Below, piece by piece: positions 49,284 to 58,260 of a DNA stretch of 64,000 nt. Source of the DNA: Nocardia alba NBRC 108234 (lineage in GTDB: Bacteria; Actinomycetota; Actinomycetes; Mycobacteriales; Mycobacteriaceae); contig NZ_BDAX01000021.1 of NCBI RefSeq assembly GCF_001612665.1, positions 62,001-126,000 of the forward strand. Reading direction: 5' to 3'. Positions within the stretch are counted from its first letter, which is position 1; each line of letters begins with the position of its first letter. Under the pieces are notes generated by a model that ran no database searches, had not been told where the DNA came from, and saw only the letters and a list, made by a program, of their open reading frames with translations. A program made the translations under genes and the position numbers.

Positions 49284-51407
49284 ATGAGTACCGCTATCGA
49301 TCCCGCGCTGGTTGCGCGGCTCTCGGGGGAGTTCACCGCGCTCGGCGCCCGGATGGGTCAGCTGGGGGGTGATCTGGATGTGCTGTCCACGCAATTGCGG
49401 GCCGAGGAGGCGGTGCGTGGCGGCGGTTCGGCGCCCGCGTCGTCGGATGGGCCCGCTGTGAGTACTGGGCCTGCTGCTGTAGATCCCGCGCCTGTGGTCG
49501 GTCAGCCTGCGGTGAGTTCGGCGCCTGCCGTGGGCCAGCCTGCTATGAGTCCGCCGGTTTCGGGTGTCGGTTACGGCGGTCCGCCTCGTGGCGTCGTCGG
49601 TCCGGCCGGTTGGGCCGGGGGCGGTGGGCACACGCCGGTGTATGCGCCGACGGTGGGGATGCCGGTGCCTCCGGGTACGGGACGGAGACCGCAGGCGGGG
49701 CCAGGGTGGGGGCAGGCTACCTATCCGGCTGGTCGTCCTTTCGCCCCGATGCCGATGCCGATGCCGATGCCGATGCGGGGGCCTCGCGTGCCGTGGTGGC
49801 AGCGGGAAGGGGTGATCTCTAGGGTGCTGGCGGTGGCCGGGGTCGGAGTGACCTTGGTCGGCGTGCTGATGCTGTTGGTGCTGGCGGCACAGGCCGGGTT
49901 CTTCGGACCGGTAGCGAGAGTTATTGCCGGGGCCGCATTTTCGGTCGTGCTGGTGGGGATCGGGTGGCGGGTTTTCGGGCGCCCCGGCGGCCGGGTCGGT
50001 GGAATCGCCATGGTCGCCACCGGTATCGCGGGGCTGTACCTGGATGCTGTCGCGGTGACCGGGTATTACCGGTGGGTGCCGGTCGGGGTCGGGCTCGCGG
50101 TGGCGCTGGTGGTGGCTTTGGTCGGGGTCGGGATCGCGGTGCGATGGCAGTCGCAGCCGTTGGCCGTGGGGGTTGTGGTGGGGGCCGCGATATTGTCGCC
50201 CGCGTTGACGACCGAGTTGCTGCTGCTCGGGTTCCTCGTGGTGTTGCAGTCGGCGGGGGTTCCGGTGCAGCTGCGCAGGGATTGGCCGGTCCTGCACGTG
50301 GTACGCACCCTGCCGGTGGTGCTCGCCGTGCTGGGAATGGCGGCGTTGAGCGGGCTAGAGGGGGCGATCTCCGGCGAGCAGGCGCACCAGCGGCAGGGAC
50401 TGCTGGTCGCCGCGATCGCCGGCGCGGTGGTCGGTCTGGTCGGTGCGCTGCTCGCGGTGCGTCGCAGACCCGGTGACATCACCGCGAGCATCACGATCGC
50501 CCTGACCGCGCTGCCGGTGCTCGCCACCGCCACACTCTTCGACCGTGTGGTGAGCGCTTCCGTCACCGCTGTACTGGCCGCTGTCCTGCTCGGCCTCGCG
50601 GCCACCACGCTGATTCCGCGCCGTCCGACCGAGGGTTCCGCCCCTGTCCGGCCTGCGCGGCACACGGCACTGGTAGCGGGCCTGACCGGTGCTGTCGCAC
50701 TCTTGCAGACCTGCACCATGGCGACAGGCGGTCACCCTCGGCTGCTCCCGACGACGCTGTTCGCGGTCGCCCTCGCGTTTCTCGCGGTGGCCGCCGCGAG
50801 TCGCACCAGGGTCGCGGCGGGGCTGGGTCTCGCGTTCGCGTTGCTCGGCGGGTTGGTGATGCTGGCGATCGCCACGCCGGAAACACTGGCGCTGCAACGG
50901 CTCGCGGTGGCCGGGCTCGATGTCGCGACCGCGGTGGCGGCCGTGGTCGGGTTGGGTGTCGCGGCGATGGTGGCGTGGACCGTGCCACGGTTGCCGCGGT
51001 GCGACGACCCGGCACTGGTCACCGGGGTGTGGATCGCGGTGAGTATCGCGGGCCTGTACTACGTGCTGGTCGCCGCCGTGTCGCTCGGCGTATCCAGCGG
51101 TGGCGCTGACGGTTTCATCATCGGGCACAGTCTCGCGACCATCGTGTGGATGGTGGTGGCCACGGGCTCGCTGTTCTACGGATTGCGGCGGCTCGCCAGT
51201 TCGCCCGCCGTCGCGAAAGTCTGCCTGGTGTCCGGCCTGCTCGTGGCCGCGGCGGCACTGGCGAAACTGTTCCTGTTCGACCTGGCGACACTGTCCGGTC
51301 TGGTCCGGGTCATCGCGTTCCTGGCAGTCGGAATCCTGTTGCTACTCACTGGAACCCGCTACGCGCGTGCCTTCGCCGAGGTCGCACCATCTCGCCAGGG
51401 CTCCTAG
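49284..51407 (+). CDS. DUF2339 polytopic membrane protein
   Basis: Large membrane protein (707 aa) with a soluble N-terminus (about 1-170: a helical start then Pro/Ala/Gly-rich low complexity) and roughly eighteen hydrophobic segments after RVPWWQREGVISRVL. DUF2339 proteins are often found near wall or sporulation genes but their function is unknown. A pentameric CCGATG hexanucleotide tract (about 49747-49776) encodes PMPMPMPMPM just before the membrane region and could vary in length by slippage. Confidence 0.85.
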   Translation: MSTAIDPALVARLSGEFTALGARMGQLGGDLDVLSTQLRAEEAVRGGGSAPASSDGPAVSTGPAAVDPAPVVGQPAVSSAPAVGQPAMSPPVSGVGYGGPPRGVVGPAGWAGGGGHTPVYAPTVGMPVPPGTGRRPQAGPGWGQATYPAGRPFAPMPMPMPMPMRGPRVPWWQREGVISRVLAVAGVGVTLVGVLMLLVLAAQAGFFGPVARVIAGAAFSVVLVGIGWRVFGRPGGRVGGIAMVATGIAGLYLDAVAVTGYYRWVPVGVGLAVALVVALVGVGIAVRWQSQPLAVGVVVGAAILSPALTTELLLLGFLVVLQSAGVPVQLRRDWPVLHVVRTLPVVLAVLGMAALSGLEGAISGEQAHQRQGLLVAAIAGAVVGLVGALLAVRRRPGDITASITIALTALPVLATATLFDRVVSASVTAVLAAVLLGLAATTLIPRRPTEGSAPVRPARHTALVAGLTGAVALLQTCTMATGGHPRLLPTTLFAVALAFLAVAAASRTRVAAGLGLAFALLGGLVMLAIATPETLALQRLAVAGLDVATAVAAVVGLGVAAMVAWTVPRLPRCDDPALVTGVWIAVSIAGLYYVLVAAVSLGVSSGGADGFIIGHSLATIVWMVVATGSLFYGLRRLASSPAVAKVCLVSGLLVAAAALAKLFLFDLATLSGLVRVIAFLAVGILLLLTGTRYARAFAEVAPSRQGS

Positions 51408-51415
51408 AAATGGCT

Positions 51416-51445
51416 GACCGGCGGGGCTCGAAGGCCCCGCCGGTC
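51416..51445. terminator. Bidirectional terminator between DUF2339 gene and mmpL3
   Basis: Perfect 12-bp stem GACCGGCGGGGC / GCCCCGCCGGTC with a TCGAAG loop, 8 bp after the DUF2339 stop; no T tract. Confidence 0.7.
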
Positions 51446-51459
51446 ACCGGTTTCGAGAC

Positions 51460-54400
51460 TCAGTCGTCTTCGCGTCGGCGCAGCAGTTCGTTCACACTCA
51501 CCGTCCGGCCCTCGGTGCCGTGGTGGCGACCCTCGTCCTCGGCGGGGCCGCGACGGGACGAGCGCAACTGGGCCATCCAGTTCTCGATCTCGTTGCGGGT
51601 GGCCGCGGGGGATTCCGGTGCGGTGGAATCGGCGGGGGCGGATTCCGGCGACGCTTGCGAAGGCTCCGGAGTCGGTGCGGCGGGGGGCGCGACAGCGGTG
51701 AAACCGGAAGGCGCCTGCCACTGACCGGGGGCGCCGAGCTGCTCGTTCGCCGGAGCCTCGTCGGGTTCCCAACCGGTGGCGGATGTTTCGTCGGTTGCCG
51801 AAGCCGGCTGCGAAGGCGTGGTCTCCTGTCGGACCTCGGTGAATCCGGGCGGCGCTACCTGCGGGCGGACCACATCAGCCGGTCGGGCCGAACCCGGTCG
51901 CTCGCCGGAGGTATCGATGACAGGACGGCCACGGTCCGCCTCGTCGGCCGAGGACGGCGTGACCGGCGAGAAACGCGGTCCGCTGCCCTGTTCGGACGGG
52001 GTGAAACCGCGTGGCGTGCCGGGGCTCGTCATGCCGTTGTTCCACGGGGTGCTCGGCTGCGGTGCGACCGGTACCGCGTCGCCGAAGACACCCTGCGGCG
52101 AATCGGGCGCGGTCTCCGCGTGCGCGATGCCCCCCTCGTGCGACTCGGTGCGACCCGCGCCGGGCGACGCCGTGAAGTCGGGTCCGGCGACCTCGTGCGG
52201 GCGCGAAACCGTATCGCGCGCAGCGGGATCGGTCTGATCGGACGAACGGCTCGGCTCCGGAGCGGGGAACTCGGGCACGACCGCCCTGAGGTTCGACGAA
52301 GTCACCGGACTGAATCCGTTGAAGGTTCCGTTCGACGGAGCCTCGCTCGGCAGCGGTGTCTGCGGCGGCGTGTTCACGAGCCGTGGCGCCTGCGGCGGGA
52401 CGATCCCACGGGGCGGCGGGGTCGCCGTGCTCGGCCTGGCAGGCGGCACGATGCTCGGCCGTGGCGGCGAATCCGCTGGGGGCGTGCCGAATCCGGCGCT
52501 GTCGTCGGGCGTCGATACCCGAGGGGTCTCGCCGATCACGCCGGCGGTGTACCCCGAGGGTGGCTGCACGCGTTCGGAGCCACGCGGCGCGGCACCGGGG
52601 GCGATGCCGGGCAGATCGAGACCGGACCCGTTGTCGACCGGGGCGGCGGTATCGGGCGGTCCGAAGCGGGAATCGGGACCGAAGCTCGGTCCTGTCACGC
52701 CGGTATTGCCTACGGGACCGGACTCGGCGCCGCCGAACGGTGAACTGCCGCTGGGTGATTCGCCGGTGCCGTTCGTGTGTCCACGCCCGGGGGTCGGGCG
52801 CGCGGCGCCGCCGGGGCCGGTTCGGGGATCGCCGAGGTCGGCCAGCGGGATCGGGGGGGTGCCGAAGCTCGGCCCCGAATAGCCACGGTCCTCGTCCTCG
52901 GCGGTGTCCGAGGTCGAATCATGCTGTCCCTGAACGGGATTCGTAGCATCCGGCTGCACGACCGGGAGCACCTGGGTCGGCTCGCCGGACAGGTACTTCG
53001 GCAGTTCGACGCCGGAATCCTTCGGCTCGGCCGCGTCTTCTTTCTCGGCTCTACCCGGCTTGACCGTCGGCAACTCTCGCGTCGGCTCACCCGAGGACAG
53101 CATCGAGGCGCGCGGGCGCGTCGGATCGGGCGACATCGGCTGGCGCGGCCGAGTGGGCTCGGCATCGACCTTGTCGATGCGCGCGGTCGGGGCCTCGGCC
53201 TCGATCTCGGCGACCGTGCGTGGCCTGCGCGGGGTGCGGGCCAGCTTCGAGTCGGGGACCGCCGTCATCTGCATGGTCGGCGGGTCGGTGATCGGTGTGG
53301 TCTTCACCAGGTCGACCACGCCGCCGTGTTCCGGGCGCTCGTCGTCGAGGATGGGTTCACCGAGGCCGATCTTCTCCTGGATGCGCTTCATCCACTTCGG
53401 CGCCCACCAGCAGTCGTCGCCGAGCAGCTTCATGATCGCGGGGACGAGCAGCATGCGCAGAATGGTGGCGTCGATGAACAGCGCCGCGATCATGCCGTAG
53501 GCGATGTACTGCATCATCACCATGTCGGAGAACGCGAACGCACCGGTCACCACCAGCAGAATCAGCGCGGCGGCGGTGATGATCCGGCCGGTTTGGGCGG
53601 TACCGATCCGCACGGCCTCGGTGGTCGACGCGCCTTGGGCGCGCGCCTCCACCATGCGGGAGAGCAGGAAGACCTCATAGTCGGTCGACAAGCCGTAGAT
53701 GATCGCGATGATCAGCATCAAGACCGGCGCGCTGATCGGCTGTGGGGTGAAGTTCAACAGCCCGGCGCCGTTGCCGTCGACGAAGATCCACGTGAGGATG
53801 CCGAGCGTCGCGCCGAGACCCAGCGCGCTCATCAACGCGGCCTTGATCGGCAGCACCAGTGAACCGAATGTCAAGAACATCAGGATCGTGGTGGTAGCCA
53901 GCACGAGCAAGATCATCCACGGCATCAATTCCAGCAGCGTGTCGATGCTGTCGGCCATGAGCGCGGGCTGACCGGTGACGTACATCGTGACGCCGTCGGG
54001 CACCTCGATGGCACGGAGATAGTCGATCGTCGGCTCGGCGCCGCCGGTGGGGTTGACCAGAGTCGCCGAGGTCCGGAACACCTCGGGGTTGGTCGGCGAC
54101 TTGACCGGCACTTCGAAGGGACCGACCAGCCCGGGAGCCTGGTTGGCTTCCTTCCAGACCTTGCCGATCGCGTTGGTGTTGTCCGAGACGAACACCAGCT
54201 GGATCGGGTCGGTCTTCTTCAGCGGGAAGACCTCGTAGAAGTGCTCGAGCGCGGACCGGGTCGGATTGTCCGGCGGGAGATACTTCTCGTTGATTCCGCC
54301 GAAGGCCAGATCCTTGACCGGGATGATCAGCAGGAGCAGACCGATCGTGATCGGGATGGCGATCTTGAGCGGATGCCGCATGACCCAGCGGGTCGTGTTG

Positions 54401-55500
54401 CCCCAGAATCCGTTCTCGATCTGTTCGGCGGTCTTGGTCTTGCGGAATCGCTTGAGCCCGAACATGTCGACACGGGGGCCGAGCACGGCCAGCATCGCGG
54501 GCAGGATCGTCACCGCGGTCAGCGCCGCGAGGGAAACGGTGGCGATGGTGCCGTACGCGACCGACCTCAGGAAGCCCTGGGGAAAGATCAGGATGCCGCC
54601 GAGGCTGGCGATGATCATCGTCGCGGAGAAGACGACCGTTCGCCCTGCCGTCATCACGGATCGTCGAACCGCGGCGCGAGTCTCGTAGCCCTCGGCTAGT
54701 TCCTCGCGGAAACGACTGACTATGAACAGGCCGTAGTCGATCGCGAGGCCGAGACCGATCATGGAAACGACACCGGTGACGAACATGTTGACTTCGGTGA
54801 AGTTGGTCAACGTCATGACGAGACCGTTGGCGCCGAGGATCGTCAGACCGCCGATGATCAGCGGGAGTGCCGCCGCTACCACGCCGCCGAAGATGAAGAA
54901 GAGCAGGATCGCCACCGCGGGGATGGCCAGCACTTCCATCCGTTTGGAGTCGTGGTCGAGCGTGTCGGTCAGGGTGACGGCGAGCGGCTGTAGGCCCGAA
55001 ACCTCGACGTCGACGCCGGGAATGGCGAAGGCACCGGCGACGGCCCGGTAGTTCGCCATCATGACGGTGTCGTTGTCCCCGGCGATGGCGATCGAGGCGA
55101 ACGCGTGCTTCTTGTCCTTGGAACCGAACAGCGATGGCGCGGCGGGCGAGGTGCCCACCTTCCAATAGGAGCCGTTGATCTTGCCGATCTGATCAGGATG
55201 TTCCGCGACGACCTTGGTGAGGCTGTCGACGACCTTCTGCGAGAACTCCGGGTCATCGACCGTTTTGCCCTCGGGGGCGTTGTACATGACGATCACATCG
55301 GCGGTGTGATCGCGCCCGTAGGACCCGTCCGCGATCTGCGCGCCCTGTACGGACTCCGACCCGGGATCGAACCAGCCGCTCTGCGTCAAGCGGGGGCCGA
55401 GCCCCATGCCGTACGCGCCCAACGCCAACATCACCCCACCGACGATGATGATGACGGCGAAGCGGAACCGGTAGACCAGATCGCCCCAGCGGGTGAACAC
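51460..55500 (-). CDS. mmpL3: MmpL3-type trehalose-monomycolate transporter with very long C-terminal tail
   Basis: RND-family flippase/exporter (1346 aa) that moves trehalose monomycolate to the periplasm for mycolate transfer; essential in mycobacteria and the target of SQ109-class inhibitors. Two MMPL halves (about 1-370 and 400-720) carry the proton-relay Asp-Tyr pairs in GLAIDYGLF (near 253) and GLSTDYEVF (near 603). The tail of about 625 residues is Pro/Gly/Ser/Thr-rich and probably disordered; the M. tuberculosis protein is about 944 aa. GTG start with GGAG 9 nt upstream, immediately after the NYN gene stop. Confidence 0.92.
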   Translation of the reverse strand: MFTRWGDLVYRFRFAVIIIVGGVMLALGAYGMGLGPRLTQSGWFDPGSESVQGAQIADGSYGRDHTADVIVMYNAPEGKTVDDPEFSQKVVDSLTKVVAEHPDQIGKINGSYWKVGTSPAAPSLFGSKDKKHAFASIAIAGDNDTVMMANYRAVAGAFAIPGVDVEVSGLQPLAVTLTDTLDHDSKRMEVLAIPAVAILLFFIFGGVVAAALPLIIGGLTILGANGLVMTLTNFTEVNMFVTGVVSMIGLGLAIDYGLFIVSRFREELAEGYETRAAVRRSVMTAGRTVVFSATMIIASLGGILIFPQGFLRSVAYGTIATVSLAALTAVTILPAMLAVLGPRVDMFGLKRFRKTKTAEQIENGFWGNTTRWVMRHPLKIAIPITIGLLLLIIPVKDLAFGGINEKYLPPDNPTRSALEHFYEVFPLKKTDPIQLVFVSDNTNAIGKVWKEANQAPGLVGPFEVPVKSPTNPEVFRTSATLVNPTGGAEPTIDYLRAIEVPDGVTMYVTGQPALMADSIDTLLELMPWMILLVLATTTILMFLTFGSLVLPIKAALMSALGLGATLGILTWIFVDGNGAGLLNFTPQPISAPVLMLIIAIIYGLSTDYEVFLLSRMVEARAQGASTTEAVRIGTAQTGRIITAAALILLVVTGAFAFSDMVMMQYIAYGMIAALFIDATILRMLLVPAIMKLLGDDCWWAPKWMKRIQEKIGLGEPILDDERPEHGGVVDLVKTTPITDPPTMQMTAVPDSKLARTPRRPRTVAEIEAEAPTARIDKVDAEPTRPRQPMSPDPTRPRASMLSSGEPTRELPTVKPGRAEKEDAAEPKDSGVELPKYLSGEPTQVLPVVQPDATNPVQGQHDSTSDTAEDEDRGYSGPSFGTPPIPLADLGDPRTGPGGAARPTPGRGHTNGTGESPSGSSPFGGAESGPVGNTGVTGPSFGPDSRFGPPDTAAPVDNGSGLDLPGIAPGAAPRGSERVQPPSGYTAGVIGETPRVSTPDDSAGFGTPPADSPPRPSIVPPARPSTATPPPRGIVPPQAPRLVNTPPQTPLPSEAPSNGTFNGFSPVTSSNLRAVVPEFPAPEPSRSSDQTDPAARDTVSRPHEVAGPDFTASPGAGRTESHEGGIAHAETAPDSPQGVFGDAVPVAPQPSTPWNNGMTSPGTPRGFTPSEQGSGPRFSPVTPSSADEADRGRPVIDTSGERPGSARPADVVRPQVAPPGFTEVRQETTPSQPASATDETSATGWEPDEAPANEQLGAPGQWQAPSGFTAVAPPAAPTPEPSQASPESAPADSTAPESPAATRNEIENWMAQLRSSRRGPAEDEGRHHGTEGRTVSVNELLRRREDD

Positions 55501-56217
55501 TTAAGCGACTCCTTGACCAGGGCGAGAAGTGAGTAGCGCGGACAACGGCCGGAACGGCTGGAGCCAAGCGCCCTCGTCGGGCAGCGACTCGAGACTCACC
55601 CGCGGTAGCGGTTCGCGGAACACACCGGGGATGTCCTCGAGGTCGACGAACCCGAGGGTATCCGAAGTGACGGCCCAACTCGCGTGCTCACGGAATCCGA
55701 GCACCTGAGCTGGGATTCCTTTGGCCGCGATGGCTTCCAGTGGTTCACGGAACGCTTGGCCGTCGGCCGAGGCGACCATGATGCCGGCTAAGCCGCCGTC
55801 GCGGTGACGGGCCGCGATGTGGGCGAGCATATCGGCGTCGACATCGGAGTCTTCGTCGATCTTGGGCTTGGCGAACACCGCGAAACCGACATTGCGCAGC
55901 GCTTCCACCCAGGGGCGGACCACGTCGGCGGTGCCGGGCGCGATGTTGGTGAAGACGGTGGCCTCGGCCTCGATGCGCCCCTTGGTGGCGATCGAGATCT
56001 CGGCGGTGCGCGCCAGCAGCCAGCGGCCGAGGGCGTCGAAGCGGGGACGATAAGCGGCGGTGGGGCGTCCACCGAGGATGGCGCCGAGCCCCATGTCGAG
56101 GTTCGGCGCGTCCCAGACCAGCAGCACACGTCGAACATCGGAACCGCTCGACGCCTCGGAACCGGAGCCTGCCTGGGCGGGCACCGGCATCTCGGGGGCG
56201 ATCTCACTCACGCTCAT
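55501..56217 (-). CDS. NYN-domain putative RNase, Rv0207c-like
   Basis: Predicted PIN-like ribonuclease (238 aa) of the NYN family. The domain begins at RRVLLVWDAPNLDMGLGA (near residue 30) with the first acidic residue in WDAPN; further acids occur in DVDADMLAHIAA and VASADGQAFREP, the expected active-site positions. ATG at 56217 overlaps the trmB stop (ATGA) with GGAAG upstream. It is consistently located between trmB and mmpL3 in this order of bacteria; its target is unknown. Confidence 0.85.
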   Translation of the reverse strand: MSVSEIAPEMPVPAQAGSGSEASSGSDVRRVLLVWDAPNLDMGLGAILGGRPTAAYRPRFDALGRWLLARTAEISIATKGRIEAEATVFTNIAPGTADVVRPWVEALRNVGFAVFAKPKIDEDSDVDADMLAHIAARHRDGGLAGIMVASADGQAFREPLEAIAAKGIPAQVLGFREHASWAVTSDTLGFVDLEDIPGVFREPLPRVSLESLPDEGAWLQPFRPLSALLTSRPGQGVA

Positions 56218-57017
56218 CTGTCGATCTTCCCCCATATGAACTCGTTGATGGCGCTACCGGCGCGCAGGCCTTTGCCTTCGAACTTGGTGACGGGCCGTTC
56301 GAAACCGATCGGCGCGGTGATGCGATTGGCGGCGCTGTCGCCGCCGGTGGTGTCGTTCAGGCCGGTGAACAGCGGTTCTTTGGAGCCTACTTCGAGAATA
56401 TGCTCGGCGTAGTCCGCGTGGTCGGTGGCCACGTGCAGCACGCCGCCCGGCTTCAGTCTGCTGGCGATCAGCGAGAAGGTCGGAGCCTGGAGCAGCCTGC
56501 GCTTGTGGTGGCGGGCCTTCGGCCACGGGTCGGGGAAGAACACCCGAACGCCGATCAGCGATTCCGGGGCAACCATGTTCTCCAGTACGTCGACGGCGTC
56601 GCCGCGCAGCAACCGGATGTTGTCGATCTGCTCGCGCTCGATCTGCTGGACCAGCTGGGCCAGACCCGGCTCGTAGACCTCGATGCCGATGAGATTGAGG
56701 TGCGGTTCGGCCGTGGCCATGGCGGCGGTCGCGGTGCCGGTGCCGGTGCCGATCTCGATCACCAGCGGTGCCGCGCGCCCGAACCAGGCGTCGGGGTCGA
56801 GCGGTTCGTTGGCCACATTGCGCCCGATCACCGGCCAGGTGCGATCCCATGAGGTCTGCTGGTTCGGCGTCAGCGCGCCCCGCCGGGTGCGGAAGCTCGT
56901 GACGCGCGGGTAGAGCCGGGAGCCGGTGAGCGAGCGTCGGCCCGCGTCGTTCGGCATCTCCGACAGCTTGTGGCTGGTCGGCTCGGCGTGGTCGGCGGCG
57001 TCGTTCACGTCGCCCAT
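56214..57017 (-). CDS. trmB: tRNA (guanine-46-N7)-methyltransferase
   Basis: Class I SAM methyltransferase (267 aa) that forms m7G46 in tRNA. Motifs: IEIGTGTGTATAAMA (SAM site, near residue 88), GIEVYEPGL, RGDAVDVLE and the family signature VFFPDPWPKARHHKRRL near residue 160, with TDHADYAEHIL and the arginine-rich N-terminus (FRTRRGALTPNQ). First gene of the trmB-NYN-mmpL3 unit, divergent from the GTPase-like pair. Confidence 0.95.
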   Translation of the reverse strand: MGDVNDAADHAEPTSHKLSEMPNDAGRRSLTGSRLYPRVTSFRTRRGALTPNQQTSWDRTWPVIGRNVANEPLDPDAWFGRAAPLVIEIGTGTGTATAAMATAEPHLNLIGIEVYEPGLAQLVQQIEREQIDNIRLLRGDAVDVLENMVAPESLIGVRVFFPDPWPKARHHKRRLLQAPTFSLIASRLKPGGVLHVATDHADYAEHILEVGSKEPLFTGLNDTTGGDSAANRITAPIGFERPVTKFEGKGLRAGSAINEFIWGKIDR

Positions 57018-57150
57018 TGTCCAGCATGCGCGGAGCTACGCGACAAGCGAGTTCGGGGGAGTGCTGATCCGCCCAGGTCGGCAGAAGGTTCGCCCCGCCC
57101 CGGCGTGGCGCGGATCTGACACAATGCCCTCCGAAAAGGGGGTGTGCGCA

Positions 57151-58260
57151 ATGCTGACAACCACTGAATTCGCACAGACACGACCCGCGGACCAGCTCGA
57201 CGCGCTGATCTCGGTTCTGGGCACAGGTCGCGGGGGTGATCCGGGGATCGCCGAACAGCTCGCCGCGGCGGCCGCGCGCCGTCGTCGTCCATTGCACATC
57301 CAGATCACCGGGCGTGCGCTCAGCGGGCGGACCACCGTGATGGGCGCGCTGGCGTTGTTGTCGGCGCAGGAGACCGCGCCGGTCGATCAACCCGAGTTGC
57401 CGGACCCGGTCCTCGACGGCGATCTGGTCATCTACGTGCTGGCCGGTGCGCCGCAGGCCGCCGACTATCGCCTGCTCGCGACCGTGCCGCAGGGGCGCGG
57501 CGTGGTGGTGCTCAACAAGGCCGACGCGGTGGGCGCGCGCTGGGGCGAGGCGGTGGCCGCGGCCCAGCGGCACGCGCAGGAACTCGGCCTGCCGATCGTG
57601 CCGATCGTCGCCTCGGTCGCCTCCAAGACCAGGGCGGGGGCGGTGAGCGCCGAGGATCTGAACGAGCTGCGCAGGCTCGCGGTCGGCCCTGATGTGCCGT
57701 CGGTGCTGGCGGCCGATCTGTTCGTCGGCGTCGGCTCCGATCAGCAAGCGCGCAGGCGGCTGATCGCCAACTGGGATCTCTACGGCGTGGACTGCGCGCT
57801 GTCGGCCCTGCGCGCCGATCCCGAGTTGCCCGCGTCGGCGATCATCCAGATCCTGCACTCCGCGAGCGGGATCGACCCGCTGCACAAGCTGGTCCACCGC
57901 CGATACGAGCAGGTGGAAGCGGTGCGCGGCGGCGAACTGCTCGACGAGCTGACCAGGCTGGCCGCCCGCGCTGTCCCCGGCGACGGTGGCCGCGCCCGGG
58001 AATTGATCGAGCAGTACCTCACCGGCGACGAGGCGCTCTGGGCCGGACTGTGCGCGGGCTTGGCCTGCCCGCAAGTCGCGCACCTGGCCGCGGGCTACCC
58101 GTCACCCGCGCCCGGCGACGTCGACGAGGCGCTCGCCCGTGCCACCCGCTGGCGTGCCGTCGTGTCCAGCGATATGCCCCCCGCCGCCCGACGGGCCGCG
58201 CTGCGCGTGCACAACGGTTACGTCAGAGCCTGGGAGCGGATGTCAAGTGCCGGCCTCTGA
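57151..58260 (+). CDS. GTPase-like protein, Rv0209-like
   Basis: Cytoplasmic protein of 369 aa with a G-domain-like core. The P-loop region reads GRALSGRTT, without the usual lysine, while the guanine-specificity motif VVLNKADAV is intact. The rest is helical (LRRLAVGPDVPSVLAADLFVGVG...). ATG at 57151 follows AAGGGGGTG; an ATG at 57124 is possible. Position beside a second large helical protein and pckG matches M. tuberculosis Rv0209-Rv0210-Rv0211. Function unknown. Confidence 0.8.
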   Translation: MLTTTEFAQTRPADQLDALISVLGTGRGGDPGIAEQLAAAAARRRRPLHIQITGRALSGRTTVMGALALLSAQETAPVDQPELPDPVLDGDLVIYVLAGAPQAADYRLLATVPQGRGVVVLNKADAVGARWGEAVAAAQRHAQELGLPIVPIVASVASKTRAGAVSAEDLNELRRLAVGPDVPSVLAADLFVGVGSDQQARRRLIANWDLYGVDCALSALRADPELPASAIIQILHSASGIDPLHKLVHRRYEQVEAVRGGELLDELTRLAARAVPGDGGRARELIEQYLTGDEALWAGLCAGLACPQVAHLAAGYPSPAPGDVDEALARATRWRAVVSSDMPPAARRAALRVHNGYVRAWERMSSAGL

